From the IMG/VR virus record IMGVR_UViG_3300028388_004445, positions 1 to 36,891 of that record: 36,891 bases of DNA. One strand, 5' to 3'. Under the pieces are notes generated by a model. It saw only the letters and a list, made by a program, of their open reading frames with translations, searched no databases and had not been told where the DNA came from. The position numbers and the translations under genes were made by a program. Origin of the DNA: a virus. The first letter of the stretch is position 1, and every line of letters starts with the position of its first letter. This document shows, in pieces, positions 16,958 to 25,588 of this stretch.

Positions 16958-17200
16958 ATGAGTTATCTTCCACTACTAATCCACGAGTTTTGGCTTTCAG
17001 CTATTAATACTGTATTGTCACTAGCAACTAGTGTAATACATTTTATCAAAAACACCATAATTATCCTTGCTGATGCTCAGCAACGTCGGGTAAACTATGA
17101 TGTTGCATACCAGCTGTGGCGCACCGAGTTTCGCAATGAATCTTTTGACCGTGTTCTTGATGCGGTATCAAAAGGTAGTTTAGAAGGACTAAACAAGTGA
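16958..17200 (+). CDS. Small membrane-associated hypothetical protein
   Basis: 80 residues with a hydrophobic N-terminal half (AINTVLSLATSVIHFIKNTIIILA) and a polar, charged C-terminal half beginning DAQQRRVNYDVAYQLW. The ribosome site is TTGAGGA. It overlaps the next small gene by four bases (GTGA). The plan (hydrophobic start, basic middle) resembles small alphaproteobacterial proteins of the DUF1127 type, but I do not see that family's motif. Confidence 0.6.
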   Translation: MSYLPLLIHEFWLSAINTVLSLATSVIHFIKNTIIILADAQQRRVNYDVAYQLWRTEFRNESFDRVLDAVSKGSLEGLNK

Positions 17201-17340
17201 AGTATTTAAAAGCTGTATACAACTTTATTAGACCAATGACGTTAAGAGAGCGAGAAGAATACTATCTCTCTCAAGCAACAGATCTAGTAGATCTAGAACG
17301 TCGAATCCGACAACTAGATCAGCCACGTAGATGGCTATAA
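17197..17340 (+). CDS. DUF3563-like small protein
   Basis: 47 residues starting at a GTG that overlaps the previous stop. The C-terminal two thirds (EEYYLSQATDLVDLERRIRQLD) match the DUF3563 pattern ExxYLxxAxDLxDLERRxRxL known from small proteins of Rhizobiales, Burkholderiales and their relatives. That suggests capture from a proteobacterial host. The function of the family is unknown. A strong terminator begins directly at the stop codon. Confidence 0.66.
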   Translation: MKYLKAVYNFIRPMTLREREEYYLSQATDLVDLERRIRQLDQPRRWL

Positions 17341-17369
17341 AATAAGGCGGCTTGGCCGCCTTATTGTTT
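17341..17369 (+). terminator. Strong intrinsic terminator before gp43
   Basis: Perfect 11-bp stem AATAAGGCGGC / GCCGCCTTATT with a TTG loop (17341-17365), then GTTTT. Confidence 0.93.
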
Positions 17370-17392
17370 TCTCAATGTGATAAATGTACTAT
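17364..17392 (+). promoter_or_regulatory. Putative promoter for DNA polymerase gene
   Basis: TTGTTT, 17-base spacer, TACTAT, overlapping the end of the terminator, so gp43 would have its own transcript. An AGGAGG ribosome site follows at 17406. Confidence 0.5.
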
Positions 17393-17417
17393 GATGCTTC
17401 CAAATAGGAGGTAAACC

Positions 17418-19931
17418 GTGAGCACTTTTTATACATCTGTTAGTCGTTACGGTAACGACATTCTCTATCGTGGCTATCGCGATGGCAAACGTGAAGAGCG
17501 TAAAGTCAGCTTCATGCCGACACTGTTTGTTAACAGTCAACAACCAACTGGTTGGACCAACATGCAAGGGCAGCCCGTTCAACCACAAACGTTTGATACG
17601 ATGCGTGATGCCAAGCAGTTTATTGATCGTTATGACAACATTGATAATTTTCCAATTTATGGAACAACCAACTACATTACTCAGTACATCACGGAACATT
17701 TCCCCTCTAACGTCAACTTCGACCGCGATCTGATTAATGTCACACAAATCGACATCGAGGTTGCTTCTGACGAAGGTTTTCCTTTTGTTGAGCACTGTGC
17801 ACATCCAGTAGTTTCAATAACATCACAAAACAATATTGATAACACATATTATGTTTGGGGTCTAGGGGATTACGATCCTGATAAATGTCAGCTTGATGGT
17901 GTAACAATAAAGTATGTCAAGTGTAAGAGTGAGATTGATCTTCTAACACGTTTCTTGATGTTCTGGAGCTCTCCTAAGTTTAGTCCCGATGTTGTCACTG
18001 GATGGAACACCCGCCTGTTCGACCTTCCATACCTTATTCGCCGCGCCGCAAAGTTGATTGGTGAAGACGCTGCTAAACGTTTTTCACCGTGGGGTATAGT
18101 TGATCAGCGAACAATTCACATTGCTGGAAAAGAACATATAGCATATGATATAAAAGGTGTTGAGCAATTAGACTATCTCGATTTGTTCCGGAAGTTTGGA
18201 TACAGCTATGGACAATTGGAGTCGTACAAGCTGGATCATGTTGCCTATATCGTCTTGGGAGAACGTAAGCTATCATACGAAGAGCATGGTAGTCTGCATT
18301 CGTTGTACAAATCTGATTTTCAAAAGTTTATTGACTACAACATTCGAGACGTTCAAATCATTGGACGGCTAGAGGACAAGCTTGGTCTGATTACGCTTGC
18401 AATGACGATGGCATATCGTGGAGGGGTTAATTATTCTGATACGTTCGGCACTACTGCTATTTGGGATTCTATCATCTATAGAAACCTGTGGCAGAAAAAA
18501 GTTGCTGTTCCACCGAAGCGTGGAAAGGTCAAAGAGAAGTATCCAGGTGCTTACGTAAAGGATCCGCAAATTGGAATGCACCAGTGGGTGGTTTCTTTCG
18601 ACCTGAATTCTCTGTACCCAAACATTATTGTGCAGTATAACATGTCACCTGAGACGATTGTTGATGGTGCTGTTCCTGCTGTTAGTGTAGAAAGTGTGTT
18701 GAGGGGCAATCAAGGGAAGCTGGACAATCAGTATCCTACAGCTGCTACTGGTCAACAGTTTCACAACAAGTATCGTGGAATTGTTCCCACTGTTATTAAA
18801 CAATATTACGATGAGCGGCGACAGATCAAAGATCGCATGTTGAAAGCAAAGCAGCAGTATGAATCGAAGCCAACACAACAGTTAGAAAACGAAATTGTCA
18901 GTCTGGAAAATCAGCAGATGGCAATTAAAATTCTAATGAACAGTCTTTATGGAGCGATGGGTAACAACTATTTCCGTTACTTTGATCGCCGTGTTGCAGA
19001 AGCTATCACCACATCTGGTCAGCTGTCGATTCGTTGGGCAGAACGCGCGATCAACGGCTTTTTGAATAAAACTATTGGCACAACAGCTAAAGATTATGTA
19101 ATTGCAATTGATACTGACTCGCTTTACGTCAACATGCACCCATTGGTTAAGCTGTTCTCTCTGGAAAAATATCCAACCGAAAAGATTGTAAAAATGTTGG
19201 ATAGATTCTGCACAGACAAAATTGAACCAATGCTTGCTGATGCTTACCAACAGCTTGCCGATCAGATGAATGCATATGAAAATCGTATGGAAATGGCGAG
19301 AGAGGTAATCGCGGATCGTGGGATCTGGGTTGCTAAAAAGCGTTATATTCTGAATGTTCATAATAACGAAGGCGTTCAGTATACCGAACCAAAATTAAAG
19401 ATTATGGGTATTGAGGCTATTAAGTCTTCAACACCTCAAATTTGTCGCGACATGTTCCGCCAGGTGTTTAAGGTTATTATGACGTCAACAGAACAAGAAA
19501 CACAGAAGTTTATTGCTGATTTTCGGAAGCAGTTTGCGCAGCTGGATCCAGAGGAAGTTTCTTTCCCGCGTGGAATTAGTGATGTAGATAAGTGGTACGA
19601 TCGCAACTCGATTTATAAAAAGGGTTGTCCGATGCACGTCCGTGGCGCTTTATTGTTTAATCATTATGTAAAGAAAAACAGTCTGGATCGAAAGTATGAG
19701 ACGATTAATAATGGTGAAAAGATTAAATTTGTCTATTTAAAGACTCCAAATCCAATAAAAGAAAACATTATCTCTTATCCTCTTAATCTTCCACCGGAGC
19801 TTGACCTACACCGTTTTATCGATTATAATATGATGTATGAAAAATCATTTGTAGATCCACTGAGGCATATTCTTGATGCTATTGGGTGGAATGTTGAACC
19901 TAAGGCTTCACTTGAGGGTTTCTTTAGTTAA
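17418..19931 (+). CDS. 43: Family B DNA polymerase gp43
   Basis: Replicative polymerase with 3'-5' exonuclease. 837 residues (T4: 898). Exo I QIDIEVAS (about 109), Exo [15 protein letters not shown], Exo [12 protein letters not shown]. Polymerase motif A is [11 protein letters not shown] (about 394), motif [14 protein letters not shown] (about 503) and motif [11 protein letters not shown] (about 563), followed by AKKRYI. The C-terminus ends near ASLEGFFS, a candidate clamp-binding tail (T4 ends similarly with a hydrophobic pair). The start is GTG with an AGGAGG site. It overlaps the next gene by one base. Confidence 0.98.
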   Translation: MSTFYTSVSRYGNDILYRGYRDGKREERKVSFMPTLFVNSQQPTGWTNMQGQPVQPQTFDTMRDAKQFIDRYDNIDNFPIYGTTNYITQYITEHFPSNVNFDRDLINVTQIDIEVASDEGFPFVEHCAHPVVSITSQNNIDNTYYVWGLGDYDPDKCQLDGVTIKYVKCKSEIDLLTRFLMFWSSPKFSPDVVTGWNTRLFDLPYLIRRAAKLIGEDAAKRFSPWGIVDQRTIHIAGKEHIAYDIKGVEQLDYLDLFRKFGYSYGQLESYKLDHVAYIVLGERKLSYEEHGSLHSLYKSDFQKFIDYNIRDVQIIGRLEDKLGLITLAMTMAYRGGVNYSDTFGTTAIWDSIIYRNLWQKKVAVPPKRGKVKEKYPGAYVKDPQIGMHQWVVSFDLNSLYPNIIVQYNMSPETIVDGAVPAVSVESVLRGNQGKLDNQYPTAATGQQFHNKYRGIVPTVIKQYYDERRQIKDRMLKAKQQYESKPTQQLENEIVSLENQQMAIKILMNSLYGAMGNNYFRYFDRRVAEAITTSGQLSIRWAERAINGFLNKTIGTTAKDYVIAIDTDSLYVNMHPLVKLFSLEKYPTEKIVKMLDRFCTDKIEPMLADAYQQLADQMNAYENRMEMAREVIADRGIWVAKKRYILNVHNNEGVQYTEPKLKIMGIEAIKSSTPQICRDMFRQVFKVIMTSTEQETQKFIADFRKQFAQLDPEEVSFPRGISDVDKWYDRNSIYKKGCPMHVRGALLFNHYVKKNSLDRKYETINNGEKIKFVYLKTPNPIKENIISYPLNLPPELDLHRFIDYNMMYEKSFVDPLRHILDAIGWNVEPKASLEGFFS

Positions 19932-20917
19932 TGTATTCTTTGACAGTGTTCAAAGCACCTAGATGGTGGGAACAACAACATAGATACGTTTATGATAACA
20001 AAACCCATCGGCGAATGGATTTTTCGTCGTGGGCTCAGTTTGCAAATTTTTTGCGGAAATTATCACAGCGTCAGTTAGAAGGAAAGCAAGATGCAGAGCT
20101 TATATCACCAGCTATATTTAAACCTGGTCAGCCTAGACGAAACGCAAATGTATTGGCTTGGGCAGGTTGGGCAGCTATTGACGTTGATGATTGGACACCT
20201 ACCGATCAACTAGAAAATGAGCTGCATCGTGTTTTTGGGGACTATAAGTTTGTTTGCTATTCAACAGCGAGTTCCACTGTAGACCACCCCAAGTTTAGGG
20301 TGGTCTTCCCGCTATCAGATCATGTCGCTGTAGACAACATCAGACATTTTTGGTTTGCGCTTCAAAGTGAATTTAATCAGATGGGTGATAAGCAGTGTAA
20401 AGATTTTAGTAGAATGTATTATGTTCCCGCGAATTATAAATCAGCGTACAACTTCTTTTTTGATAACCGAGATGGTCAACTGGTTGATGTTGATTACTTA
20501 CTCGCAAAGCATCCATATGTTGAACACAGTAAAGCTACAACCTTTCTAGATCGTCTGCCAGAAGCATGGCGTAAACAAATTATTGATCATCGTAAAAACA
20601 AACTAGACAACACTAACTACAATTGGAACACGTATCACGATTGTCCGTTTGTTAACAAACAGTTGATCGATCAGTATAAGTCAATCGCACATATTGATGG
20701 CACCGGTCGATATAGAATGATATACAAAATTATGATTTCGATAGCGAGTAATGCTGTGTCTAAACAATACCCATTAACTGTTGCAGAATTGGTCGAGCTT
20801 ATACGACAATTAGACCAAGAAACGTCAAATATATATCAAAATCGCCCATTAGATGTTGAGGCTAATAACGCTCTTGAATTTGCATATAAACACAGTGCAG
20901 TGTATGGATCCAAATAA
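19931..20917 (+). CDS. Conserved phage protein, possible archaeo-eukaryotic primase (AEP) fold
   Basis: 328 residues, coupled to gp43 by a one-base overlap (TAATG). The middle contains GWAAIDVDDW (about 79-88), YKFVCYSTASS (about 105-115), DHPKFRVVFPLS (about 118-129) and DFSRMYYVPANY. This order (acidic DxDD strand, then STSS, then a conserved R-V/I-xxPL strand, then an Arg-Tyr-Pro segment) is what AEP/PrimPol-like and RepB-type primases show. The C-terminal 110 residues are helical. I recall related proteins between gp43 and uvsX in marine T4-like phages, annotated hypothetical. A primase role is inferred and unproven. Confidence 0.5.
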   Translation: MYSLTVFKAPRWWEQQHRYVYDNKTHRRMDFSSWAQFANFLRKLSQRQLEGKQDAELISPAIFKPGQPRRNANVLAWAGWAAIDVDDWTPTDQLENELHRVFGDYKFVCYSTASSTVDHPKFRVVFPLSDHVAVDNIRHFWFALQSEFNQMGDKQCKDFSRMYYVPANYKSAYNFFFDNRDGQLVDVDYLLAKHPYVEHSKATTFLDRLPEAWRKQIIDHRKNKLDNTNYNWNTYHDCPFVNKQLIDQYKSIAHIDGTGRYRMIYKIMISIASNAVSKQYPLTVAELVELIRQLDQETSNIYQNRPLDVEANNALEFAYKHSAVYGSK

Positions 20918-20919
20918 CA

Positions 20920-22047
20920 ATGGCTATTGTACCAACATCTTGGGATGATCCCGATTACAAACACATTACCTTTGATACGAAAGGGAAACAAAATATGTCA
21001 CTAATGGATAAGCTAAAGAAGAACAGCAAAATCTCAGACACAGAAGTGTTGGCTACATCCAAGTTCTTTACGGAAAAGGATATGATTCCAACCAACGTTC
21101 CAATGATTAACGTTGCTCTGTCTGGTAGTTTGACCGGTGGGTTGGCACCAGGCCTTACGGTGCTTGCTGGACCTTCTAAACATTTTAAGACATCGTTTGC
21201 TTTGCTAATGGCAGCAAGTTATCTAAAGCACTATCCTGATGCAGTACTAATGTTTTACGATTCAGAATTTGGGTCGCCAACTCAATATTTCGAAACGTTT
21301 GGTATTGATACGGATAGAGTGCTACATATTCCCATTACTAACGTAGAGCAGCTAAAGTTTGATTTGGTTTCTCAGCTAGAGCAACTAAAGCGAAACGATA
21401 ATGTAATTGTCGTTATTGACTCGATTGGTAATCTCGCTTCTAAGAAAGAGCTAGAAGACGCTCTCAGCGAAAAGTCCGTTGCTGATATGTCTCGTGCAAA
21501 AGCATTGAAGGGACTGTTCCGTATGGTCACCCCATATCTCGCTAGTAAAAACATCCCGTTGCTCGCGATTAATCATACGTACAAAGAGATCGGTCTCTAT
21601 CCAAAGGACGTTGTTGGGGGTGGAACGGGAATTTATTATTCAGCAGATAATATCTGGATTATTGGTCGTCAACAAGAGAAAAAGGGGACAGAAGTAGTTG
21701 GTTATAACTTTGTCATAAACATTGAAAAATCACGATATGTAAAAGAGAAGTCGAAGATTCCGATCTCGGTGACGTGGGAAGGAGGGATTGCTGAATACTC
21801 CGGTCTAACCGATGTTGCTATTGCAGGTAATTATGTTATCAAGCCAAGCAATGGTTGGTATGCTGTTGTTGATCAGCAAACTGGTGAAATTGGTAACAAA
21901 GTGCGCTATGCAGATACATTAACCGCGGAGTTCTGGCAACCAATCTTTAAAGATACTGATTTCAACGAATTTGTTAAAAAGCAGTATTCGATTGGATACA
22001 CTAGCCCAGTCGATCCAGATAGTATCGTGGAGGATGCCAATGATTGA
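20920..22047 (+). CDS. uvsX: Recombinase UvsX (RecA-like)
   Basis: Strand-exchange recombinase, partner of UvsY. 375 residues (T4: 391). It has SKFFTEKDMIPTNVPMINVALSG, Walker A-type GPSKHFKTS, MFYDSEFGSP, VVIDSIGNL (Walker B), NHTYKEIG and VGGGTGIYYSAD, all close to T4. The first ATG at 20920 has no good ribosome site. ATG at 20995 (Met26) has AAAGGG upstream and aligns with the T4 start, so the true N-terminus may be there. The longer form closes the gap to the previous gene and is given here. Confidence 0.95.
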   Translation: MAIVPTSWDDPDYKHITFDTKGKQNMSLMDKLKKNSKISDTEVLATSKFFTEKDMIPTNVPMINVALSGSLTGGLAPGLTVLAGPSKHFKTSFALLMAASYLKHYPDAVLMFYDSEFGSPTQYFETFGIDTDRVLHIPITNVEQLKFDLVSQLEQLKRNDNVIVVIDSIGNLASKKELEDALSEKSVADMSRAKALKGLFRMVTPYLASKNIPLLAINHTYKEIGLYPKDVVGGGTGIYYSADNIWIIGRQQEKKGTEVVGYNFVINIEKSRYVKEKSKIPISVTWEGGIAEYSGLTDVAIAGNYVIKPSNGWYAVVDQQTGEIGNKVRYADTLTAEFWQPIFKDTDFNEFVKKQYSIGYTSPVDPDSIVEDAND

Positions 22048-22360
22048 TCTTAACAAACCGTTGGAAGATATTGATTACAAAGTTGTTACATATCAAGACC
22101 CTGATTATGGAGACGCTTGGTACGTGGAGGTTTTACGAGATTCAAATTATGCTGGGGTAGCATTGGCATATGAAGATATCCAATATGATGGGAGGCACGA
22201 ACAACTGTCGTTTATCATTGTTGCGGCCGATGCTGATGGGCACGAGATAGAGCTTGATAGTGAATTAGAAGACCTCGCGGCGAATATTCTTACCGATATG
22301 ATTAACAATTTAATTGCGAGGGGAGGCGCGGTGTTTAGTGACAAAGACAGCAATAACTGA
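22040..22360 (+). CDS. Small acidic protein, paralogue of next gene
   Basis: 106 residues from an ATG with GGAGG six to seven bases upstream, overlapping uvsX by eight bases. It is acidic, with pattern DYKVV...DAWYVEVL...YAGVALAYEDIQYD...LSFIIVA...ELEDLAANILTDMI. The next gene has the same arrangement, so the two look like tandem paralogues. I recall similar proteins beside uvsX in marine T4-like phages. Function unknown. Confidence 0.65.
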   Translation: MIDLNKPLEDIDYKVVTYQDPDYGDAWYVEVLRDSNYAGVALAYEDIQYDGRHEQLSFIIVAADADGHEIELDSELEDLAANILTDMINNLIARGGAVFSDKDSNN

Positions 22361-22637
22361 GCAGTGGGTTGAAAACAGAGACTATCAGCTTATTCCCAAA
22401 GAGGAAGACGATCATTGGTATATTCGAATACAAAAGGGAACATATGTTGAGTGTGTAATTAGGTATTTAAAAGTATCATTTGATGAAGAAAATATGATGT
22501 TGAGGTTTGACTACGAACTGGTGGAAAGTACAGATCCACATTTTTCCTCGGAGGATGAAGAGCTACAAAAAGTTGCTAGTCATATCCTTCACAGTGTTTT
22601 AATGAGCGCTTTTTCTGATGAACAAGATAAATCTTGA
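22338..22637 (+). CDS. Small acidic protein, paralogue of previous gene
   Basis: 99 residues if started at GTG 22338, which has GGGAGG eleven bases upstream; an in-frame alternative lies at 22314. The sequence NRDYQLIP...DHWYIRIQ...YVECVIRYLKVSFD...LRFDYEL...DEELQKVASHIL parallels the preceding protein strand by strand. It overlaps gp41 by 20 bases. The function is unknown; the position between recombinase and helicase suggests a replication accessory role. Confidence 0.62.
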   Translation: MTKTAITEQWVENRDYQLIPKEEDDHWYIRIQKGTYVECVIRYLKVSFDEENMMLRFDYELVESTDPHFSSEDEELQKVASHILHSVLMSAFSDEQDKS

Positions 22638-23994
22638 ACAAACAATTATTCGTAATATACTGACTAACCAACAGTATATGCGTAAAGTACTACCTTTTAT
22701 TAAGCCAGAGTATTTTAGAGGTGTGTATAACACACTATTCAAAGAGATTGGACGCTTCGTCGGTAAGTACAACAAGTTGCCGACATTAGAAGCTTTTAAA
22801 ATCGAGCTAGACAAAAGCACTAGAATACCATCTGATCAGTACCACGAAGCTGTTGATATTCTTACTGATATTTTCAGTGAAGAAAAAGTTGATGATCAGT
22901 GGTTGTTGGACACTACCGAACAGTGGTGCCAGGATAGAGCTGTTGAGCTTGCTATTATGGAATCTATATCGATTCTTGATGGTAAGCACAAGACACTTAC
23001 TAAAAATGCGCTTCCTGATATTTTGCAAAAAGCTCTTTCTGTATCTTTTGATACAAACATTGGACACGACTATATTGCAGACGTAGACCATCGATATGAT
23101 TTCTACCACCAGGATGTCGATCGCATTCCATTTGATCTTGAAATGTTTAACAAAATCACAAAAGGCGGTTTGGTCAAAAAGACGCTAAACATTCTGCTTG
23201 CTGGTACTGGGGTTGGTAAGTCTCTAGCAATGTGTCATATGGCCGCAAATGCTGTTTTGCAGGGTAGAAATGTATTGTATATTACTATGGAAATGGCCGA
23301 GGAACGGATTGCGGAGAGGATCGATGCTAATTTGCTCAACGTTCCACTAGACGAGTTGCCAAATTTGTCTAGAGATATGCTTCGAAACAATGTGGAAAAG
23401 CTGACCTTGAAAACCAATGGTCAGCTAATTATTAAAGAGTATCCAACAGGACAACCAAACTCTAGTCACTTTAGAGCGTTGCTTAACGAGCTAAAAATAA
23501 AAAAGGAGTTTGTTCCAGAGCTAATTTTTATTGATTATCTAAATATTTGTGCATCAGCTAGAATGAAGTCTATGGGTGGAGCAATTAACTCATATACGTA
23601 TATTAAAGCGATTGCTGAAGAGCTGAGAGGGTTGGCAGTCGAGTTTGATGTTCCTTTGATCTCAGCAACTCAAACAACACGTACTGGATATAGCAATTCT
23701 GATCCTGGTCTGGAAGACACGTCTGAATCTTTCGGTCTTCCTGCTACTGCTGATCTTATGGTTGCGTTGGTTAGCAACGAAGAGTTGGAACAGTATGGTC
23801 AAATTCTTGTCAAACAGCTAAAAAATCGCTATAATGATCCAAATAAAAACAAGAGATTCGTTGTTGGGGTTGACCGGTCAAAAATGCGTTTGTACGATGT
23901 CGACGATGCAACTGGAGATCTGGTTGACGACACCCCAACGTTTGATAAATCGACCACCGCTGAAAGGTTTAAAGATTTTAAGATAGAGGATTAA
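22618..23994 (+). CDS. 41: Replicative DNA helicase gp41 (DnaB-type)
   Basis: Hexameric 5'-3' helicase of the replication fork. 458 residues (T4: 475). The N-terminal helical domain starts EQTIIRNILTNQQYMRKVLP. The RecA-like domain has Walker A LAGTGVGKS (about 194-202), YITMEMAEERIAERIDANLL, Walker B LIFIDYLNIC, and SATQTTRTGYS. The arginine finger region is near VGVDRSKMRLYDVD. The TESFGLPATADLM segment fits the DnaB H3 motif. Confidence 0.96.
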   Translation: MNKINLEQTIIRNILTNQQYMRKVLPFIKPEYFRGVYNTLFKEIGRFVGKYNKLPTLEAFKIELDKSTRIPSDQYHEAVDILTDIFSEEKVDDQWLLDTTEQWCQDRAVELAIMESISILDGKHKTLTKNALPDILQKALSVSFDTNIGHDYIADVDHRYDFYHQDVDRIPFDLEMFNKITKGGLVKKTLNILLAGTGVGKSLAMCHMAANAVLQGRNVLYITMEMAEERIAERIDANLLNVPLDELPNLSRDMLRNNVEKLTLKTNGQLIIKEYPTGQPNSSHFRALLNELKIKKEFVPELIFIDYLNICASARMKSMGGAINSYTYIKAIAEELRGLAVEFDVPLISATQTTRTGYSNSDPGLEDTSESFGLPATADLMVALVSNEELEQYGQILVKQLKNRYNDPNKNKRFVVGVDRSKMRLYDVDDATGDLVDDTPTFDKSTTAERFKDFKIED

Positions 23995-24011
23995 ACAATG
24001 GAGATGATTGT

Positions 24012-24707
24012 ATGCAATATAAATATAGTGACCCAAAGGCGTGGCTTGTCGTTGAGCCTTCACCCGCTCCACAACTGCTTGAAGCGAGTATAGAAGATGC
24101 GGAAGACCTTATCGCCTACTGTGCCCGAGTATCTAATCCATCTAATCAATTCAACACAGAAACCGGAAAAAAGCTGCTGCGATATCTGATCAAGCACAAA
24201 CACTGGTCTCCATTGGAAATGTGCTCAGCAACAATTGGTATCGACACGACCAGAGACATCGCAAGACAAATCCTTAGACACACAAGTTTCAGATTCCAGG
24301 AATTTAGCCAGCGCTACGCCGATCCTTCCAGTCTTGATGATGCCTTTGTTTTAAGAGAAGCGCGTCTGCAAGATCTTAACAACAGACAAAATAGTATTGC
24401 TGTTGATGATAGTCAGCTACAAAAAATGTGGGCGGCTAAACAGATACAGATAATTCATGAAGCAAAACTTGCATATAAATGGGCTATTGAAAACGGTATT
24501 GCGAAAGAGCAAGCGCGTTGCGTTCTTCCGGAAGGAAACACCAAATCACGAATTTTTATGGCAGGTACAATGCGATCGTGGGTTCACTATATTGAATTAA
24601 GATCAGCGAACGGAACGCAAAAAGAGCATATGGAGCTTGCGCGCTGCGTCGCAACAGCAATTGCTAAAATCTTTCCGATGGTAGAGGAGTTTACTGATCG
24701 TGGGTAG
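24012..24707 (+). CDS. thyX: Flavin-dependent thymidylate synthase ThyX
   Basis: Makes dTMP from dUMP with methylene-tetrahydrofolate and reduced FAD. 231 residues. It has WSPLEMCSATIGI, then the ThyX signature as RHTSFRFQEFSQRY (Arg89 to Tyr102; usual form RHRxxSxNExSxRY), and ARCVLPEGNTKSRIFMAGTMRSWVHYIELR near the C-terminus. Thr and Gln replace the usual Arg and Asn in the signature. It is followed by two small overlapping genes and queD-queE-folE, forming a nucleotide operon. The TATAAATA inside its first codons is probably chance. Confidence 0.93.
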   Translation: MQYKYSDPKAWLVVEPSPAPQLLEASIEDAEDLIAYCARVSNPSNQFNTETGKKLLRYLIKHKHWSPLEMCSATIGIDTTRDIARQILRHTSFRFQEFSQRYADPSSLDDAFVLREARLQDLNNRQNSIAVDDSQLQKMWAAKQIQIIHEAKLAYKWAIENGIAKEQARCVLPEGNTKSRIFMAGTMRSWVHYIELRSANGTQKEHMELARCVATAIAKIFPMVEEFTDRG

Positions 24708-24915
24708 AAAAATTTCGACTTATTATGCTGAAAACAAAAGGGGTTTTTGTGAAGTCCATATGGATTTTAAGGAAGAAACCCCCTACTTAAAGTTTTTTGA
24801 TGATAACGCTCGTTTGTGTTATACAGAATATGCAACCGGAAAAACGTTGTCTCAAGCAGAACAAATTGCGGAAGATTGGGCAATGGGTTATACAGCAATT
24901 GGAGAAATTACATAG
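24700..24915 (+). CDS. Small hypothetical protein
   Basis: 71 residues, GTG start overlapping the thyX end by eight bases. It is predicted alpha/beta: ISTYYAENKRGFCEVHMDF, then YLKFFDDNARLCYTEYATGKTLSQAEQIAEDWAMG. No family is recognised. Its stop overlaps the next start by one base, so it is part of the thyX-folE operon. Confidence 0.6.
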   Translation: MGRKISTYYAENKRGFCEVHMDFKEETPYLKFFDDNARLCYTEYATGKTLSQAEQIAEDWAMGYTAIGEIT

Positions 24916-25100
24916 TGGGTTGTAGGAGTAATAAAGCTAATATCGAAGAACTGATTGTTCGCGAGCCTGGCACCCTGATCTATAGTGATCAGGGCGTTGA
25001 GCTTACACTGCAAGATGGCAGTATTATTATGACTTCTAAGGCATCGTATATTACTCCCAACACCGCTGCAAGATTAAAGACAAAGGATATTAACGGATGA
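24915..25100 (+). CDS. Small hypothetical protein
   Basis: 61 residues from a GTG at 24915 that shares its first base with the previous stop codon (TAGTG). The frame extends further upstream without a better start. N-terminal Cys3 and basic residues, then GTLIYSDQGVELTLQDGSIIMTS, probably a small beta sheet. It overlaps queD by four bases (ATGA). Not recognised. Confidence 0.52.
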   Translation: MGCRSNKANIEELIVREPGTLIYSDQGVELTLQDGSIIMTSKASYITPNTAARLKTKDING

Positions 25101-25588
25101 CACAATACAAATATGTTAGCACAAAGGAATATCACGACGAGTTTCCTTGTGCTTACAGACAGTGGCGCGCTGACTCGCATTGCAACATGATCCACGGATA
25201 CAGCTTCTCTATGAAGTTCTGGTTCGGCACCAACGAGCTTGACGTTCGCAACTGGGTTGCCGACTATGGTGGTCTGAAAGAGCTGAAAGCAGTTCTCAAG
25301 GATCAGTTTGATCACACTCTGCTGGTTGCAGAAGATGATCCTGAGCTTGAGACATTCAAGCTGCTACAAGAGAAGAAGATGGCAAAGCTGACGATCCTTC
25401 CGAAGCTTGGCTGTGAAGGTCTTGCTGACCAGCTTTACAAGTATGTTAACGGTGTCTACATTCCTGATATGTGGGGTCCTGCAGAGGCTGAGCGTCTGTG
25501 GTGCTTCCGTGTAGAAGTTCGTGAGACTCAGAGCAATATGGCGTATCGTGAGGGACATCGTCTAGACGGAGAGGATCTGTTTGAATGA
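25097..25588 (+). CDS. queD: 6-carboxytetrahydropterin synthase QueD, phage-type PTPS
   Basis: T-fold enzyme converting dihydroneopterin triphosphate to 6-carboxy-tetrahydropterin, step two of 7-deazaguanine synthesis. 163 residues. It contains ADSHCNMIHGYSFSMKF (Cys29 as the catalytic cysteine, His33), DYGGLKELK and FDHTLLV (DH pair). It differs from bacterial QueD: the first zinc histidine (FxAAH) is Tyr20 and the second His of HGH is Tyr35, as I recall in phage forms with the RQWxAxSHCxxIHGY pattern. Overlaps queE by four bases. Confidence 0.86.
   Translation: MTQYKYVSTKEYHDEFPCAYRQWRADSHCNMIHGYSFSMKFWFGTNELDVRNWVADYGGLKELKAVLKDQFDHTLLVAEDDPELETFKLLQEKKMAKLTILPKLGCEGLADQLYKYVNGVYIPDMWGPAEAERLWCFRVEVRETQSNMAYREGHRLDGEDLFE

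Noticed and set aside
24018-24025. TATAAATA late box at the start of thyX
   Set aside because: It lies inside the thyX coding sequence, seven bases after the start codon, and no late gene follows at usual distance; likely chance in Tyr-Lys-Tyr codons.
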